Positions 14,713 through 23,090 of a stretch of 32,269 bases of DNA are shown here, piece by piece (position 1 is the first letter of the stretch; each line of letters starts with the position of its first letter). A model generated the notes under the pieces. The model was not told the origin of the DNA, searched no databases, and saw only the letters and a list, made by a program, of their open reading frames with translations. The stretch spans positions 1 to 32,269 of the forward strand of contig DGVL01000005.1 in the NCBI GenBank assembly GCA_002394965.1. The letters run 5' to 3'. The position numbers were made by a program, and so were the translations under genes. This DNA is from Lachnospira sp. UBA4285 (GTDB taxonomy: Bacteria; Bacillota; Clostridia; Lachnospirales; Lachnospiraceae).

Positions 14713-14740
14713 ATTATAAACTCTTTTTACAGTGTTACAA
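14713..14740 (-). promoter_or_regulatory. Probable promoter of pta-ackA
   Basis: TATAAT (14713-14718) and TTGTAA (14735-14740) are separated by 16 bp, facing pta. The predicted leader is about 70 nt and contains the hairpin at 14668-14693. Confidence 0.7.
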
Positions 14741-14805
14741 GGCTGTGCATTGTTCAAAATCGTATGCACTATCCCTGTTTTTCTCGTGATAAGCTCTAAA
14801 AATAG

Positions 14806-14811
14806 TATAAT
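14806..14811 (+). promoter_or_regulatory. Probable -10 box of the tmcAL promoter
   Basis: A perfect TATAAT on the plus strand lies about 35 bp before the tmcAL start. The -35 region (around 14783-14788) matches poorly. It diverges from the pta promoter, about 70 bp away. Confidence 0.5.
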
Positions 14812-14845
14812 AACATCATAAAAATGAATCGTCTGGAGGTCCTTA

Positions 14846-16150
14846 TTGAAAGCTGTCGGAATCACCGCCGAATACAACCCAATGCACACCGGACACATCT
14901 GGCAGATGGGGGAAGCCCGCCGTCTATCCGGCGCCGACTGCACCGTCGTCGTCATGAGCGGCGACTTTGTCCAGCGCGGTGCCCCGGCAGTCTATGACAA
15001 ATACACCCGCGCGAAGGCAGCGCTCACAGGCGGTGCCGACCTTGTCCTGGAACTGCCGGTTGTGTACGCCGTTTCATCCGCCGAGATGTTTGCGCTCGGC
15101 GCTATTCGCACGCTGGCGGCTCTGAACGTGTCCTGTGTTTCATTCGGCTCGGAGAGTACCGATCTTTCTCTTATGCGGCGCATTGCCTCGTTTCTTGCCT
15201 GCGAGCCGGCCGTTTACCGGGAATATATCGCAAAGGCCATGCGGCAGGGAGCCTCTTTCCCTGCAGCAAGAGAAGAGGCTCTCGTGCAGGTATTCTGCCA
15301 CAATTCTGGTGAAGCGGTACCGTCTTCTCTTATCCCGGAAGATGCCGTGAGACGTCTCCTGCGCTCTCCCAACGATATCCTTGGCATTGAGTACATGAAA
15401 GCCGCCGAAAGAGAACATTGCTCTTGTGAGTTTGTTCCGGTGCGGCGCATCGGTGCCAGACACGACGCGGCGGCTCTGACTCTGCCCGAAGTGACGCGCG
15501 AAGGAACACCCGGAGAACTCAGCGCTTCTGCAATCCGGGAACAGATACTCAGGGCTTCCAGAGACGGAAAGATTCCGGATCCAGCCGTCCTCTCCTGCAT
15601 AGCACCGGGACTTTCAGAAAGTGTACGGCGAAAGGAGATTCTTCCGCTAAGCCCGGAAGATTTCCGGCAGGTTCTTTACGCAAAAATCGAAGACATCCTG
15701 TACCGGTACGGATACAGCAAGGCTTGCGCCGCGCAGGAGCTGACACAGTATGAAGACATCCCGGAATCCGTCGCCATGCGGATTGCTCGTCTGTTTGATC
15801 CCGCTTATTCCATGGATGAATTCATAGACACCGTGAAGACACGCAATGTAACCCGGGCTAATGTCGCTCGTGGTCTGACACACATCCTGCTTGAAATCCG
15901 TAAGCAGGCGGCAGAAAAGTACCGCGGCGGGCTGCCTTATGTGAGAGTTCTCGGGTTTACAAAGACCGGTCAGCGCTATCTGCACGAATGCGCCAGAGAG
16001 GCCCCCTGTCCCGTCATAACAAAAACTGCCGATTTCGGAGATCTTTTCGCCGAAGACCGGCACGCAGCCAATTTGTACAGACAGATATACGCGGCAGCAG
16101 GCGGCCGCCTCATGCCGGATGAATTCAGAGCGGGAATTATCCGTCTGTGA
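14846..16150 (+). CDS. tmcAL: tRNA(Met) cytidine acetate ligase (YlbM family)
   Basis: TmcAL activates acetate with ATP and acetylates the wobble cytidine (C34) of elongator tRNA-Met, giving ac4C. The 434-residue protein begins AVGITAEYNPMHTGH, a nucleotidyltransferase-type HxGH motif, followed by VVVMSGDFVQRG and DLVLELPVVYA, typical of this family. The start is a TTG (14846) behind TGGAGG. It is the only plus-strand gene and diverges from pta-ackA, a neighbourhood conserved in Clostridia. It ends 17 bp from the convergent oxidoreductase gene, with no terminator visible between them. Confidence 0.95.
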   Translation: MKAVGITAEYNPMHTGHIWQMGEARRLSGADCTVVVMSGDFVQRGAPAVYDKYTRAKAALTGGADLVLELPVVYAVSSAEMFALGAIRTLAALNVSCVSFGSESTDLSLMRRIASFLACEPAVYREYIAKAMRQGASFPAAREEALVQVFCHNSGEAVPSSLIPEDAVRRLLRSPNDILGIEYMKAAEREHCSCEFVPVRRIGARHDAAALTLPEVTREGTPGELSASAIREQILRASRDGKIPDPAVLSCIAPGLSESVRRKEILPLSPEDFRQVLYAKIEDILYRYGYSKACAAQELTQYEDIPESVAMRIARLFDPAYSMDEFIDTVKTRNVTRANVARGLTHILLEIRKQAAEKYRGGLPYVRVLGFTKTGQRYLHECAREAPCPVITKTADFGDLFAEDRHAANLYRQIYAAAGGRLMPDEFRAGIIRL

Positions 16151-16167
16151 TTCAAAAACCGTATTCG

Positions 16168-17214
16168 TCAGTCTGTCAGTGCGCTCTGCCACGGCTGGGG
16201 CACACTGCGGATGCACTTCCCGCCCGCAACAGCCTCCTGCATCAGGAGCCACAGATACGTATCCTGCAGGGCGTCCGCAAGGCGGTAAGCCCCGTCTCTG
16301 CCCTCCCGGACGCTGTCCATGCTGTCCATCAGTCTGCGAATCGCAATATCATCTTCTTCATAATCCTGTCGGTCAGGGGCGCCTTCCACACCAAACCGGT
16401 TCTGATAGGATGTGCCCGGGCCAATTTTCTCCCCGGCAAATGTCTCCTTTCCATGATCGTTCATGGCATAAACCATGTGCTGGTCACATATCTCTCCCCT
16501 TTCGCCCTGCAGGAGCAGATGATACCGACGGATGGAGGAATGATACAGAACACTGTCAAAATCGTAATCCGCTCTCTTTCCGTTCTCAAACGCAAACGTC
16601 ACAAAATCACGAGATTCACTTCTGACATCACCGTCCCGGATAATTCCCGGTCTGTGCCCCGTGACAAGAACCGGCTCCTGCCATTGCTGCCCCTGTATTG
16701 CAGCGGTTTTGCCGCGGACATGAAGAAAATGCCGGATCAGACTGATTCCATGATATCCGTGAGCCCGGGAGATCCGCAGATAATACGGATCTCCGATCTT
16801 CCCGGAATTTACAGCCTCATAGATTGCCGCAAGCGAAGGGGTCAGCAGATACTGTTCCGCAACCATCATTTGCAGTCTGCCGCTGCAGTTGTCCTGCCAG
16901 ATTCTATGCAGCTCATCCCGTGTCAATGCCGGCGGCGTCTCGCAGAGGATGGGAAGCCCGATATCCTCCAGCTGGACAATCCATTCAAATGACACCTCTT
17001 TCGGAACCGCAAGCACCAGAAAATCCGGCCTTGTCGAAAGGCACTCCTGAAAATCAGAGAAACATATCAGACCTCTCTTGTCCCGAAGTTCTGCTGCTTT
17101 CTCCGGATTCCGGCAGTAGATAACCGGCTCATAACAGCTTCCCGACTGCCTTGCGGCAGCCCGGACATAATACATCGCCCGCCATCCGGCGCCAATGATG
17201 ACAAATCGCTTCAT
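16168..17214 (-). CDS. Gfo/Idh/MocA-like oxidoreductase with an altered EKP motif
   Basis: A 348-residue protein with an N-terminal Rossmann fold (FVIIGAGWRA at 4-13) and the overall pattern of Gfo/Idh/MocA NAD(P)-dependent sugar or amino-sugar dehydrogenases. The conserved EKP motif, whose Lys is normally catalytic, reads ETP at 92-94 (CETPPALT). Activity is therefore uncertain; it could be a diverged enzyme or a binding protein. The start at 17214 has AGGAG 10 bases upstream; the ATG at 17223 lies against that site and is rejected. The UPF0210 terminator ends 15 bp before the start, so expression depends on read-through or a promoter I cannot see. Substrate unknown. Confidence 0.8.
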   Translation of the reverse strand: MKRFVIIGAGWRAMYYVRAAARQSGSCYEPVIYCRNPEKAAELRDKRGLICFSDFQECLSTRPDFLVLAVPKEVSFEWIVQLEDIGLPILCETPPALTRDELHRIWQDNCSGRLQMMVAEQYLLTPSLAAIYEAVNSGKIGDPYYLRISRAHGYHGISLIRHFLHVRGKTAAIQGQQWQEPVLVTGHRPGIIRDGDVRSESRDFVTFAFENGKRADYDFDSVLYHSSIRRYHLLLQGERGEICDQHMVYAMNDHGKETFAGEKIGPGTSYQNRFGVEGAPDRQDYEEDDIAIRRLMDSMDSVREGRDGAYRLADALQDTYLWLLMQEAVAGGKCIRSVPQPWQSALTD

Positions 17215-17229
17215 ACACGTCATCTCCTG

Positions 17230-17265
17230 AAAAAATGACCGGAAAGCATTTGATGCCTTCCGGTC
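17230..17265 (-). terminator. Strong intrinsic terminator after the UPF0210 gene
   Basis: A 13-bp stem with a 3-nt loop (GACCGGAAGGCAT with ATGCTTTCCGGTC, one G-U) is followed by ATTTTTT on the minus strand. It lies 15 bp after the UPF0210 stop and directly before the ribosome-binding site of the oxidoreductase gene. Confidence 0.93.
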
Positions 17266-17280
17266 CCTGTCTGATTTTAT

Positions 17281-18645
17281 TCAGTTCTTGAAGCTGTGCA
17301 GCGGTGCCGGGATTCTTCCCCTGCGGTTGATGAAATCCTCGCATCCGAAGCGGTTCACCGGCATGATCGGAGCATGGCCCATCAGACCGCCGAACTCAGC
17401 GTGATCGCCGACCGTCTTGCCCACAACCGGAATCAGTCTTGCCGCTGTGGTCTTCTGATTGACCATGCCGAGCGCCGCCTCATCCGCAATAATGCCGGAA
17501 ATTGTCGAAGCTTTGGTGTCACCCGGTATCGCGATCATATCAAGGCCAACCGAGCATACACAGGTCATAGCCTCCAGCTTCTCGATCGTGAGCGCCCCGG
17601 CAGCGGCCGCATTGATCATCCCCTGATCCTCGCTGACCGGAATAAAAGCACCGGAAAGGCCGCCCACATAAGAAGAAGCCATGACGCCGCCTTTCTTGAC
17701 CTGATCGTTGAGCAGTGCCAGAGCGGCGGTAGTGCCGGGCGCCCCTGCCTTCTCAACGCCGATCTCCTCGAGGATATCCGCGACGGAATCCCCGATCGCC
17801 GGCGTCGGAGCCAGGGAAAGGTCGATGATGCCAAACGGCACGCCAAGACGGCGCGCCGCCTCCTGCGCCACGAGCTGCCCGACGCGGGTGATCTTGAATG
17901 CAGTCTTCTTGATCGTCTCGCACAGCACCTCGAAACTCTCACCCCGCACACTTTCCAGCGCGTACTTGACGACACCCGGGCCGGAGACACCGACGTTGAT
18001 CACAGCGTCCGGCTCTGTCACGCCGAGGAACGCCCCCGCCATGAACGGGTTGTCATCCGGCGCGTTGCACAGCACAACCAGTCTCGTGCAGCCACTGGAA
18101 TCCGTGTCTTTCGTGAGCTCGGCTGTCTCCTTCACGATCTGTCCCATCAGGCGCACCGCATCCATGTTGATTCCGGTTTTGGTAGAACCAACGTTGACCG
18201 AAGAACAGATGTGTTCTGTACAGGAAAGTGCCTTCGGAATTGAGCGGATCAGAAGCTCGTCGGACGGCGTCATGCCCTTGGACACAACGGCGGAATATCC
18301 GCCGATGAAGTTGACTCCGACTCGCAGAGCTGCCTTCTCAAGCGTACGGCAGATCTGAACATAGTCGTCCGGCGTGTGGCAGCAGGCCGCTCCGACAAGC
18401 GATATCGGAGTGATCGAGATCCGTTTGTTCACGATCGGAACGCCGATCTCCCTTGCGATCTCCTCGCCGGTAGAGACCAGGTCCTTCGCATAGCTTGTGA
18501 TTTTGCGGTAGATTCTGTCGCAGACATCCGAGAGGTCCGGGCCTGCGCAGTCCAGAAGGCTGATTCCCATGGTGATGGTGCGCACGTCAAGATTCTCCTG
18601 CTCGACCATCTTGTTGGTCTCAGCGACTTCCATTATGTTGATCAT
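17281..18645 (-). CDS. UPF0210 (DUF711, PFL-like) family protein
   Basis: A 454-residue protein of the conserved UPF0210 family. The N-terminus (NLDVRTITMGISLLDC) and the C-terminus (GGLMGHAPIMPVN ... RGRIPAPLHSFKN) are characteristic. The family is distantly related to glycyl-radical (pyruvate-formate-lyase-like) folds, but its function is not established. The ATG at 18645 is used, with AAGGA about 11 bases upstream; it matches the usual N-terminus of the family. It follows the ACT-domain gene by 20 bp. This pair (UPF0237 + UPF0210) is conserved across many Firmicutes, suggesting an ACT-sensed amino acid regulates it. It is followed by a strong terminator. Confidence 0.92.
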   Translation of the reverse strand: MINIMEVAETNKMVEQENLDVRTITMGISLLDCAGPDLSDVCDRIYRKITSYAKDLVSTGEEIAREIGVPIVNKRISITPISLVGAACCHTPDDYVQICRTLEKAALRVGVNFIGGYSAVVSKGMTPSDELLIRSIPKALSCTEHICSSVNVGSTKTGINMDAVRLMGQIVKETAELTKDTDSSGCTRLVVLCNAPDDNPFMAGAFLGVTEPDAVINVGVSGPGVVKYALESVRGESFEVLCETIKKTAFKITRVGQLVAQEAARRLGVPFGIIDLSLAPTPAIGDSVADILEEIGVEKAGAPGTTAALALLNDQVKKGGVMASSYVGGLSGAFIPVSEDQGMINAAAAGALTIEKLEAMTCVCSVGLDMIAIPGDTKASTISGIIADEAALGMVNQKTTAARLIPVVGKTVGDHAEFGGLMGHAPIMPVNRFGCEDFINRRGRIPAPLHSFKN

Positions 18646-18665
18646 GATCAGCGCCGTCCTTTCTC

Positions 18666-18938
18666 TCAGATCCTGTGCATGCTGTCAAAGATTTCTTCCC
18701 GCTGGCACTTGATCTTCACCCCGATGGAATCGCCAACTTCTTCCAGTTCACTGACGACAGTGTCAAAGGACTTCACGGAATCGGATACATCAACAATCAT
18801 CATCATATTAAAATACCCCGACAGAATCGTCTGGGAGATATCCAGGATGTTGATTCTGGCATCGGCAAGATAGGTGCAGACTTTCGCGATAATTCCGACG
18901 GTATCTTTTCCCACCACTGTGATAATGCACTTCTTCAT
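18666..18938 (-). CDS. ACT-domain protein, UPF0237 family
   Basis: A 90-residue stand-alone ACT domain (IITVVGKDTVGIIAKVCTYL ... INILDISQTI), the small-molecule-sensing fold often binding amino acids. The length and sequence match UPF0237. The start at 18938 follows GGGAGG. It lies 20 bp before the UPF0210 gene, its constant partner, and probably acts as its regulatory subunit (inference). It begins 24 bp after the YycJ-like gene, so the genes from polA onward may share a transcript. Confidence 0.9.
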   Translation of the reverse strand: MKKCIITVVGKDTVGIIAKVCTYLADARINILDISQTILSGYFNMMMIVDVSDSVKSFDTVVSELEEVGDSIGVKIKCQREEIFDSMHRI

Positions 18939-18962
18939 GAATTTTATCCTCCCTGATGTGAT

Positions 18963-19760
18963 TTAAAGCTCGACGATTCCCGACGGGACATCCCGCCCCG
19001 CAATCCGGATGTCAAAGTCTTTTGCCTTGTACTCATTGTCCGCCAGGTCGATCTCCTGGCGCACCGCCTCATAGGCAAGTCTGTCGTAATTGTTCTCTTT
19101 TGAGAGATGTCCCAGAAAAACAGCCCGGATCCGGCCACTCAGAACACTGCTGATGAGCCGTCCACCCGCCTCATTGCACAAGTGTCCTTTCTTTCCCAGG
19201 ATTCTCTGTTTCAGATAGTACGGATACGGTCCGACTTCCAGAAGGTTAATGTCATGATTGGCCTCGACAAGAAGTGCATCGGCCCCCTTCAGATTCTGCA
19301 CCGTGTAATCCGTATAGATCCCGAGGTCTGTACATACACCGGCCTTCTTGCTGCCGCAGCTCACCGTGTATGCTACCGGCTCCGCTGCGTCGTGGGACAC
19401 GGCAAAGGAGTGAACCGTCAGATCTCCGACCTGCACATTTTCATCCGCAGCGACCTGCCGGAACAAATCGGCCGGAATTTCTCCGAGTGAAGACGTCTGC
19501 CGGATTCCCTTCATCGTCCCGGACGTCGTATAGATCGGGATTGCATCCCTGCGGGCAATCACACCCAGACCTTTGATGTGATCCGAATGCTCATGCGTGA
19601 CAAATATCGCATCGATATCCGCTATGGAGAGCCCGGCCAGCTTAAGTCCGTCTTCGATCCTGCGGCGGCTGATTCCGGCGTCGATCAGGATATGTGTGTC
19701 ATCAGAGCCGATATAGATACAGTTGCCGCTGCTTCCGCTGGCGATGCTCATCATGCGCAT
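18963..19760 (-). CDS. yycJ: MBL-fold metallo-hydrolase, YycJ/WalJ-like
   Basis: A 265-residue metallo-beta-lactamase-fold protein. The N-terminal ASGSSGNCIYI is typical of the YycJ/WalJ family, and the metal site THEHSDH (55-61) is intact, with later ligands visible (SHDAAEP, LVEANHD, LGHLSKENN). WalJ proteins are implicated in DNA or cell-wall-linked processes, possibly as a 5' exonuclease; the substrate here is unknown. It is not next to walRK here, but downstream of polA and coaE. The start at 19760 follows GGGAGG. The gap to coaE is 30 bp. Confidence 0.85.
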   Translation of the reverse strand: MRMMSIASGSSGNCIYIGSDDTHILIDAGISRRRIEDGLKLAGLSIADIDAIFVTHEHSDHIKGLGVIARRDAIPIYTTSGTMKGIRQTSSLGEIPADLFRQVAADENVQVGDLTVHSFAVSHDAAEPVAYTVSCGSKKAGVCTDLGIYTDYTVQNLKGADALLVEANHDINLLEVGPYPYYLKQRILGKKGHLCNEAGGRLISSVLSGRIRAVFLGHLSKENNYDRLAYEAVRQEIDLADNEYKAKDFDIRIAGRDVPSGIVEL

Positions 19761-19790
19761 GAACGTTTCTTCCTCCCGTTTCGCATAACA

Positions 19791-20381
19791 TTAGCATAGG
19801 TTTAACAATTTCTCAAGGCAGCCTTTCGTCTTCTGCCGATCTCCGCTGTTGTCGATAACCTGCGTGCAGATGGAGCGGAAGCTTTTGTCGGAGAGCTGGC
19901 TCTTCAGAATACTGTCGATTTTCTCGTCGCTGTAGCCCCGTGAGGCCTTCAGCCGCTGCCGGCGCACGCTCTCAGGCGCATACACATACCAGAACTCATC
20001 GCAGACCGTCTCGTAGTGGTCCTCATATAAGAGCGCCGACTCGACGAAGAAATAATCCGCATCTCCCCGGATCCGCGCTTCTGTCACCGCGTCGATCACC
20101 CGCCGTTTGACAAGCGGATGGATGATACTCTCGACCACAGATTTTTTACGCGGCTCGTGAAAGATAATTTCCGCCAGTCTGTTCCGGTCAATCTGTCCGT
20201 CTTCCTGGAGAATGCTGTCTCCGAAAAGCAGAACAATCTCCCGGTATCCCGCCTCGCCCGGGCGCATCATATCCTTTCCGATGGCATCGGTCTGAACCGC
20301 CTGGTATCCGAGGTCCTTTAGAATTTCCGTGACCGTGCTCTTTCCGCTTCCGACTCCGCCTGTCAGTCCGATAACTTTCAT
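19791..20381 (-). CDS. coaE: Dephospho-CoA kinase
   Basis: Catalyses the last step of coenzyme A synthesis, phosphorylating dephospho-CoA. The 196-residue P-loop kinase starts KVIGLTGGVGSGKST (Walker A at 8-16) and shows the family segments DAIGKDMMRPG and IIHPLVKRRV. It starts 4 bp after the polA stop; its ribosome-binding site (GGAGG) lies inside polA, so it is coupled to polA. The polA-coaE order is common in Firmicutes. Confidence 0.96.
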   Translation of the reverse strand: MKVIGLTGGVGSGKSTVTEILKDLGYQAVQTDAIGKDMMRPGEAGYREIVLLFGDSILQEDGQIDRNRLAEIIFHEPRKKSVVESIIHPLVKRRVIDAVTEARIRGDADYFFVESALLYEDHYETVCDEFWYVYAPESVRRQRLKASRGYSDEKIDSILKSQLSDKSFRSICTQVIDNSGDRQKTKGCLEKLLNLC

Positions 20382-20385
20382 GCCG

Positions 20386-23079
20386 TCAGTGCGCCTCCGC
20401 CCAGTTGCTGCCTTCGTTGATGTCGATCTCCAGCGGCACCTTCAGATCCGCCGCATGTGTCATGCATTCGGTGAGGATCTGTTTCACCGCCATTTCCTCA
20501 CCCGGAGCCGTCTCCACAAGCAGTTCATCGTGCACCTGAAGGACCACTCTGGATTTCATGTGACTGGCCGCAAGTGACTGACTGACCCGGATCATGGCAA
20601 TCTTCATGATGTCCGCCGCACTTCCCTGGATCGGCGCGTTCATGGCAACGCGCTCGCCAAATTGTCTGCGCATGAAGTTGCTGTCTTTAAGCTCCGGAAT
20701 CGGGCGGCGGCGTCCAAACATCGTAGTCGAGTAACCGGTCTCTCTGGCAGAAGCAACGAGCTGGTCGATGTACTCCTTCACCTTCGGGTAGGTCTCAAAA
20801 TACTGCTCTATGTAGTGCTTCGCGTCGCTTCTGGAGATGCTCAGATCCTTGGAGAGGCCGAAAGCGCTGATTCCATAGATGATACCGAAGTTGACCGCCT
20901 TTGCGTTGCGGCGCTGCTGCGGCGTCACCTCCTCGAACGGCACATGGAACACCTGCGAAGCTGTAATCCGGTGGATATCCTTCTCGGAGCGATATGCCTG
21001 AATGAGTCTCTCGTCCCCGGACATGTGCGCCATGATGCGCAGCTCGATCTGCGAATAGTCCGCATCGATGAATGTATATCCGTCCCGGGGGATGAACATC
21101 CTGCGGATCTGCCGGCCCAGGTCCTGACGCACCGGAATGTTCTGAAGGTTCGGGTCTGATGAACTGATCCGCCCGGTCGCCGTGACCATCTGATTGAAAT
21201 GGCAGTGGATCCGACCGTCCGATGCAATGTAGCCAGGCAGCCCGTCCGCATAGGTCGACTTGAGCTTGCTGTATGTTCTGTACTCCAGAATATCAGCCAC
21301 AATCGGGTAGTCGTCTGCGAGCTTCTCGAGAATATCCGCCGATGTCGAGTATCCGTTCTTTCCTTTTTTCCCGTTCGGAAGTTTCAGTTCCTCAAACAGA
21401 ACCGAAGCGAGCTGCTTCGGCGAGTTAAGGTTAAAGGTCTTTCCCGCCTGCCGGTAGATTTTTTCCGTCAGGCTCTCAATCTTTTTCCCAAGTCCATCCG
21501 CATATTCTTTCAGTGAGGCTGCGTCGATGCGCACGCCGGTCTTCTCCATGTCGTGGAGAACAAAGACGAGCGGCATCTCCAGGTTTTCGAAAAGATCGTA
21601 CATGTCGGCATCCTTCAGCCCCTGCGCGATCTTTCCCGCCGTCATCACAGCCGTCCAGGCCCGCTGCGCGGCGTCTTCCATCCGCTCCGGCGCGTCCGGC
21701 AGCAGATCATCTTCCTTTTTCTTTCCCGACGCCCTGGCCCGCTCGGACAGGGAAGGCAGCGCCGTGTCAAGCAGCGCGCCTGCAAGGACATCTGATGTGT
21801 AGGCGCTTCTGGCCGGGTAGAGAAGATAATCGCCGATGCAGACATCAAAGAGCGCTTCCCGGCGCACATTGGCGATGTACAGATCCGTGAATGCCTCGAG
21901 CTGTCCCTTCAGGTCGAGAAAGCACAGATTTCTGTCCGATGCGGCATCCGAGAGCTCGATCAGCTTTTTCGCAAAATAGCTTATTGTAAAATAACCGGCC
22001 GTAGGAAGGAAGTAATTCCTATCTCCCTCTTCCGGTGCGAGCGCCAGCCCGATGACCTTGCCGGAACAGATTAGATAGTTCACACCGAGCCGCTTTCCGC
22101 CAGAAAGCGCCTCCGCCTGTTCCCGAAAGATCTGATCAGCCGCTTCAAGTCGGTGTATCTGCTCCACCGGGCGCACCTTGGCGCCTGCCTCCGGCACTGC
22201 TTCTGCGTCCGCCGGAGCAAAACGCTCAAGATACTTCTTGAAATTCAGTTTCTTGAAGTAGGGATATGATTTTTCGTTGAAATAATCTCCCGTCACCGCC
22301 CCTTCAAGATTAAGTTCAACCGGCGCATCGGTGCGGATTCTGGCAAGATCATAGCTCATGCGGATCTGTTCTTCATTCTCAGAGACAGAGCGGCGCACCT
22401 TGTCAGGCTTCAGTTCCTGCGCGTGGGCGATGACCTCGTCGATGCTGTGATACTGCCCGATGAGTCTGGCAGCGGTTTTCGGACCTATTCCGGGTGCGCC
22501 GGGAATGTTGTCGGAATTGTCCCCCATCAGTGCCTTTTCATCGATGAATTCCTTCGGGGTAACACCAAAGGTCTTCTTGACCTCCTCCGGCCCGTATTCC
22601 TCGACAAGCGACTTTCCTTTGATCGTTTTCGGGATCGTGATGGTGACAGAAGGCGCCGCAAGCTGCAGCAGGTCGCGGTCCCCGGACAGGATCATCACAT
22701 CCAGCCCGGCTTCTGCGGCTCTGCACGCCAGCGTTCCCATCAGGTCATCAGCCTCGTAACCGGCAAGTGACCGGGTCTCAATACCCATGGCCGAGAGAAT
22801 TTCCCGGATCTCACGAATCTGCTCGTGAAGTTCCGGATCCATGGGCTTTCTTGTCCCCTTGTAATCCGGATACATCCTGTGCCGGAATGTCGGTGCCGCC
22901 GTATCAAATGTGACGATCAGGTACTCCGGAGAGTGCTCGTCAAGATAGCGGAAAAGTATGTTCAGAAAGCCCAGGATCGCGCCAGTCGGCTCGCCCTGCG
23001 CGTTGGTCAGATGAGGCATTGCAAAATACGCCCGGTTCATGATGCTGTGTCCGTCAACGATCAGAATTTTTTTCTTCAA
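20386..23079 (-). CDS. polA: DNA polymerase I, proofreading domain degenerate
   Basis: Repair and Okazaki-fragment polymerase, 897 residues. The N-terminal 5'-3' exonuclease (ILIVDGHSIMNRAYF ... GDNSDNIPGAPGIGPKTA) is intact. The polymerase domain has motif A (DADYSQIELRIMAH), motif B (RRNAKAVNFGIIYG) and motif C (QVHDELLVE, about 848-856). The middle 3'-5' exonuclease-like domain lacks all catalytic acids: no DxE in motif I (GVNYL), LDLKGQ instead of NLKYD, and no YxxxD. It is therefore probably non-proofreading, as in Bacillus and Thermus Pol I. The start is taken as TTG at 23079 because AAGGGG lies 6 bases upstream; an ATG at 23097 overlaps the previous stop codon and is the alternative. 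Confidence 0.95.
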   Translation of the reverse strand: MKKKILIVDGHSIMNRAYFAMPHLTNAQGEPTGAILGFLNILFRYLDEHSPEYLIVTFDTAAPTFRHRMYPDYKGTRKPMDPELHEQIREIREILSAMGIETRSLAGYEADDLMGTLACRAAEAGLDVMILSGDRDLLQLAAPSVTITIPKTIKGKSLVEEYGPEEVKKTFGVTPKEFIDEKALMGDNSDNIPGAPGIGPKTAARLIGQYHSIDEVIAHAQELKPDKVRRSVSENEEQIRMSYDLARIRTDAPVELNLEGAVTGDYFNEKSYPYFKKLNFKKYLERFAPADAEAVPEAGAKVRPVEQIHRLEAADQIFREQAEALSGGKRLGVNYLICSGKVIGLALAPEEGDRNYFLPTAGYFTISYFAKKLIELSDAASDRNLCFLDLKGQLEAFTDLYIANVRREALFDVCIGDYLLYPARSAYTSDVLAGALLDTALPSLSERARASGKKKEDDLLPDAPERMEDAAQRAWTAVMTAGKIAQGLKDADMYDLFENLEMPLVFVLHDMEKTGVRIDAASLKEYADGLGKKIESLTEKIYRQAGKTFNLNSPKQLASVLFEELKLPNGKKGKNGYSTSADILEKLADDYPIVADILEYRTYSKLKSTYADGLPGYIASDGRIHCHFNQMVTATGRISSSDPNLQNIPVRQDLGRQIRRMFIPRDGYTFIDADYSQIELRIMAHMSGDERLIQAYRSEKDIHRITASQVFHVPFEEVTPQQRRNAKAVNFGIIYGISAFGLSKDLSISRSDAKHYIEQYFETYPKVKEYIDQLVASARETGYSTTMFGRRRPIPELKDSNFMRRQFGERVAMNAPIQGSAADIMKIAMIRVSQSLAASHMKSRVVLQVHDELLVETAPGEEMAVKQILTECMTHAADLKVPLEIDINEGSNWAEAH

Positions 23080-23090
23080 GATAATCCCCT

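Noticed and set aside
14704..14955. Minus-strand open frame of 83 residues between pta and tmcAL
   Set aside because: It covers both promoters and the start of tmcAL and has no ribosome-binding site or recognisable family.
17296..18243. 315-residue plus-strand open frame opposite the UPF0210 gene
   Set aside because: Antisense to a conserved family protein; Arg/His-rich composition typical of shadows.
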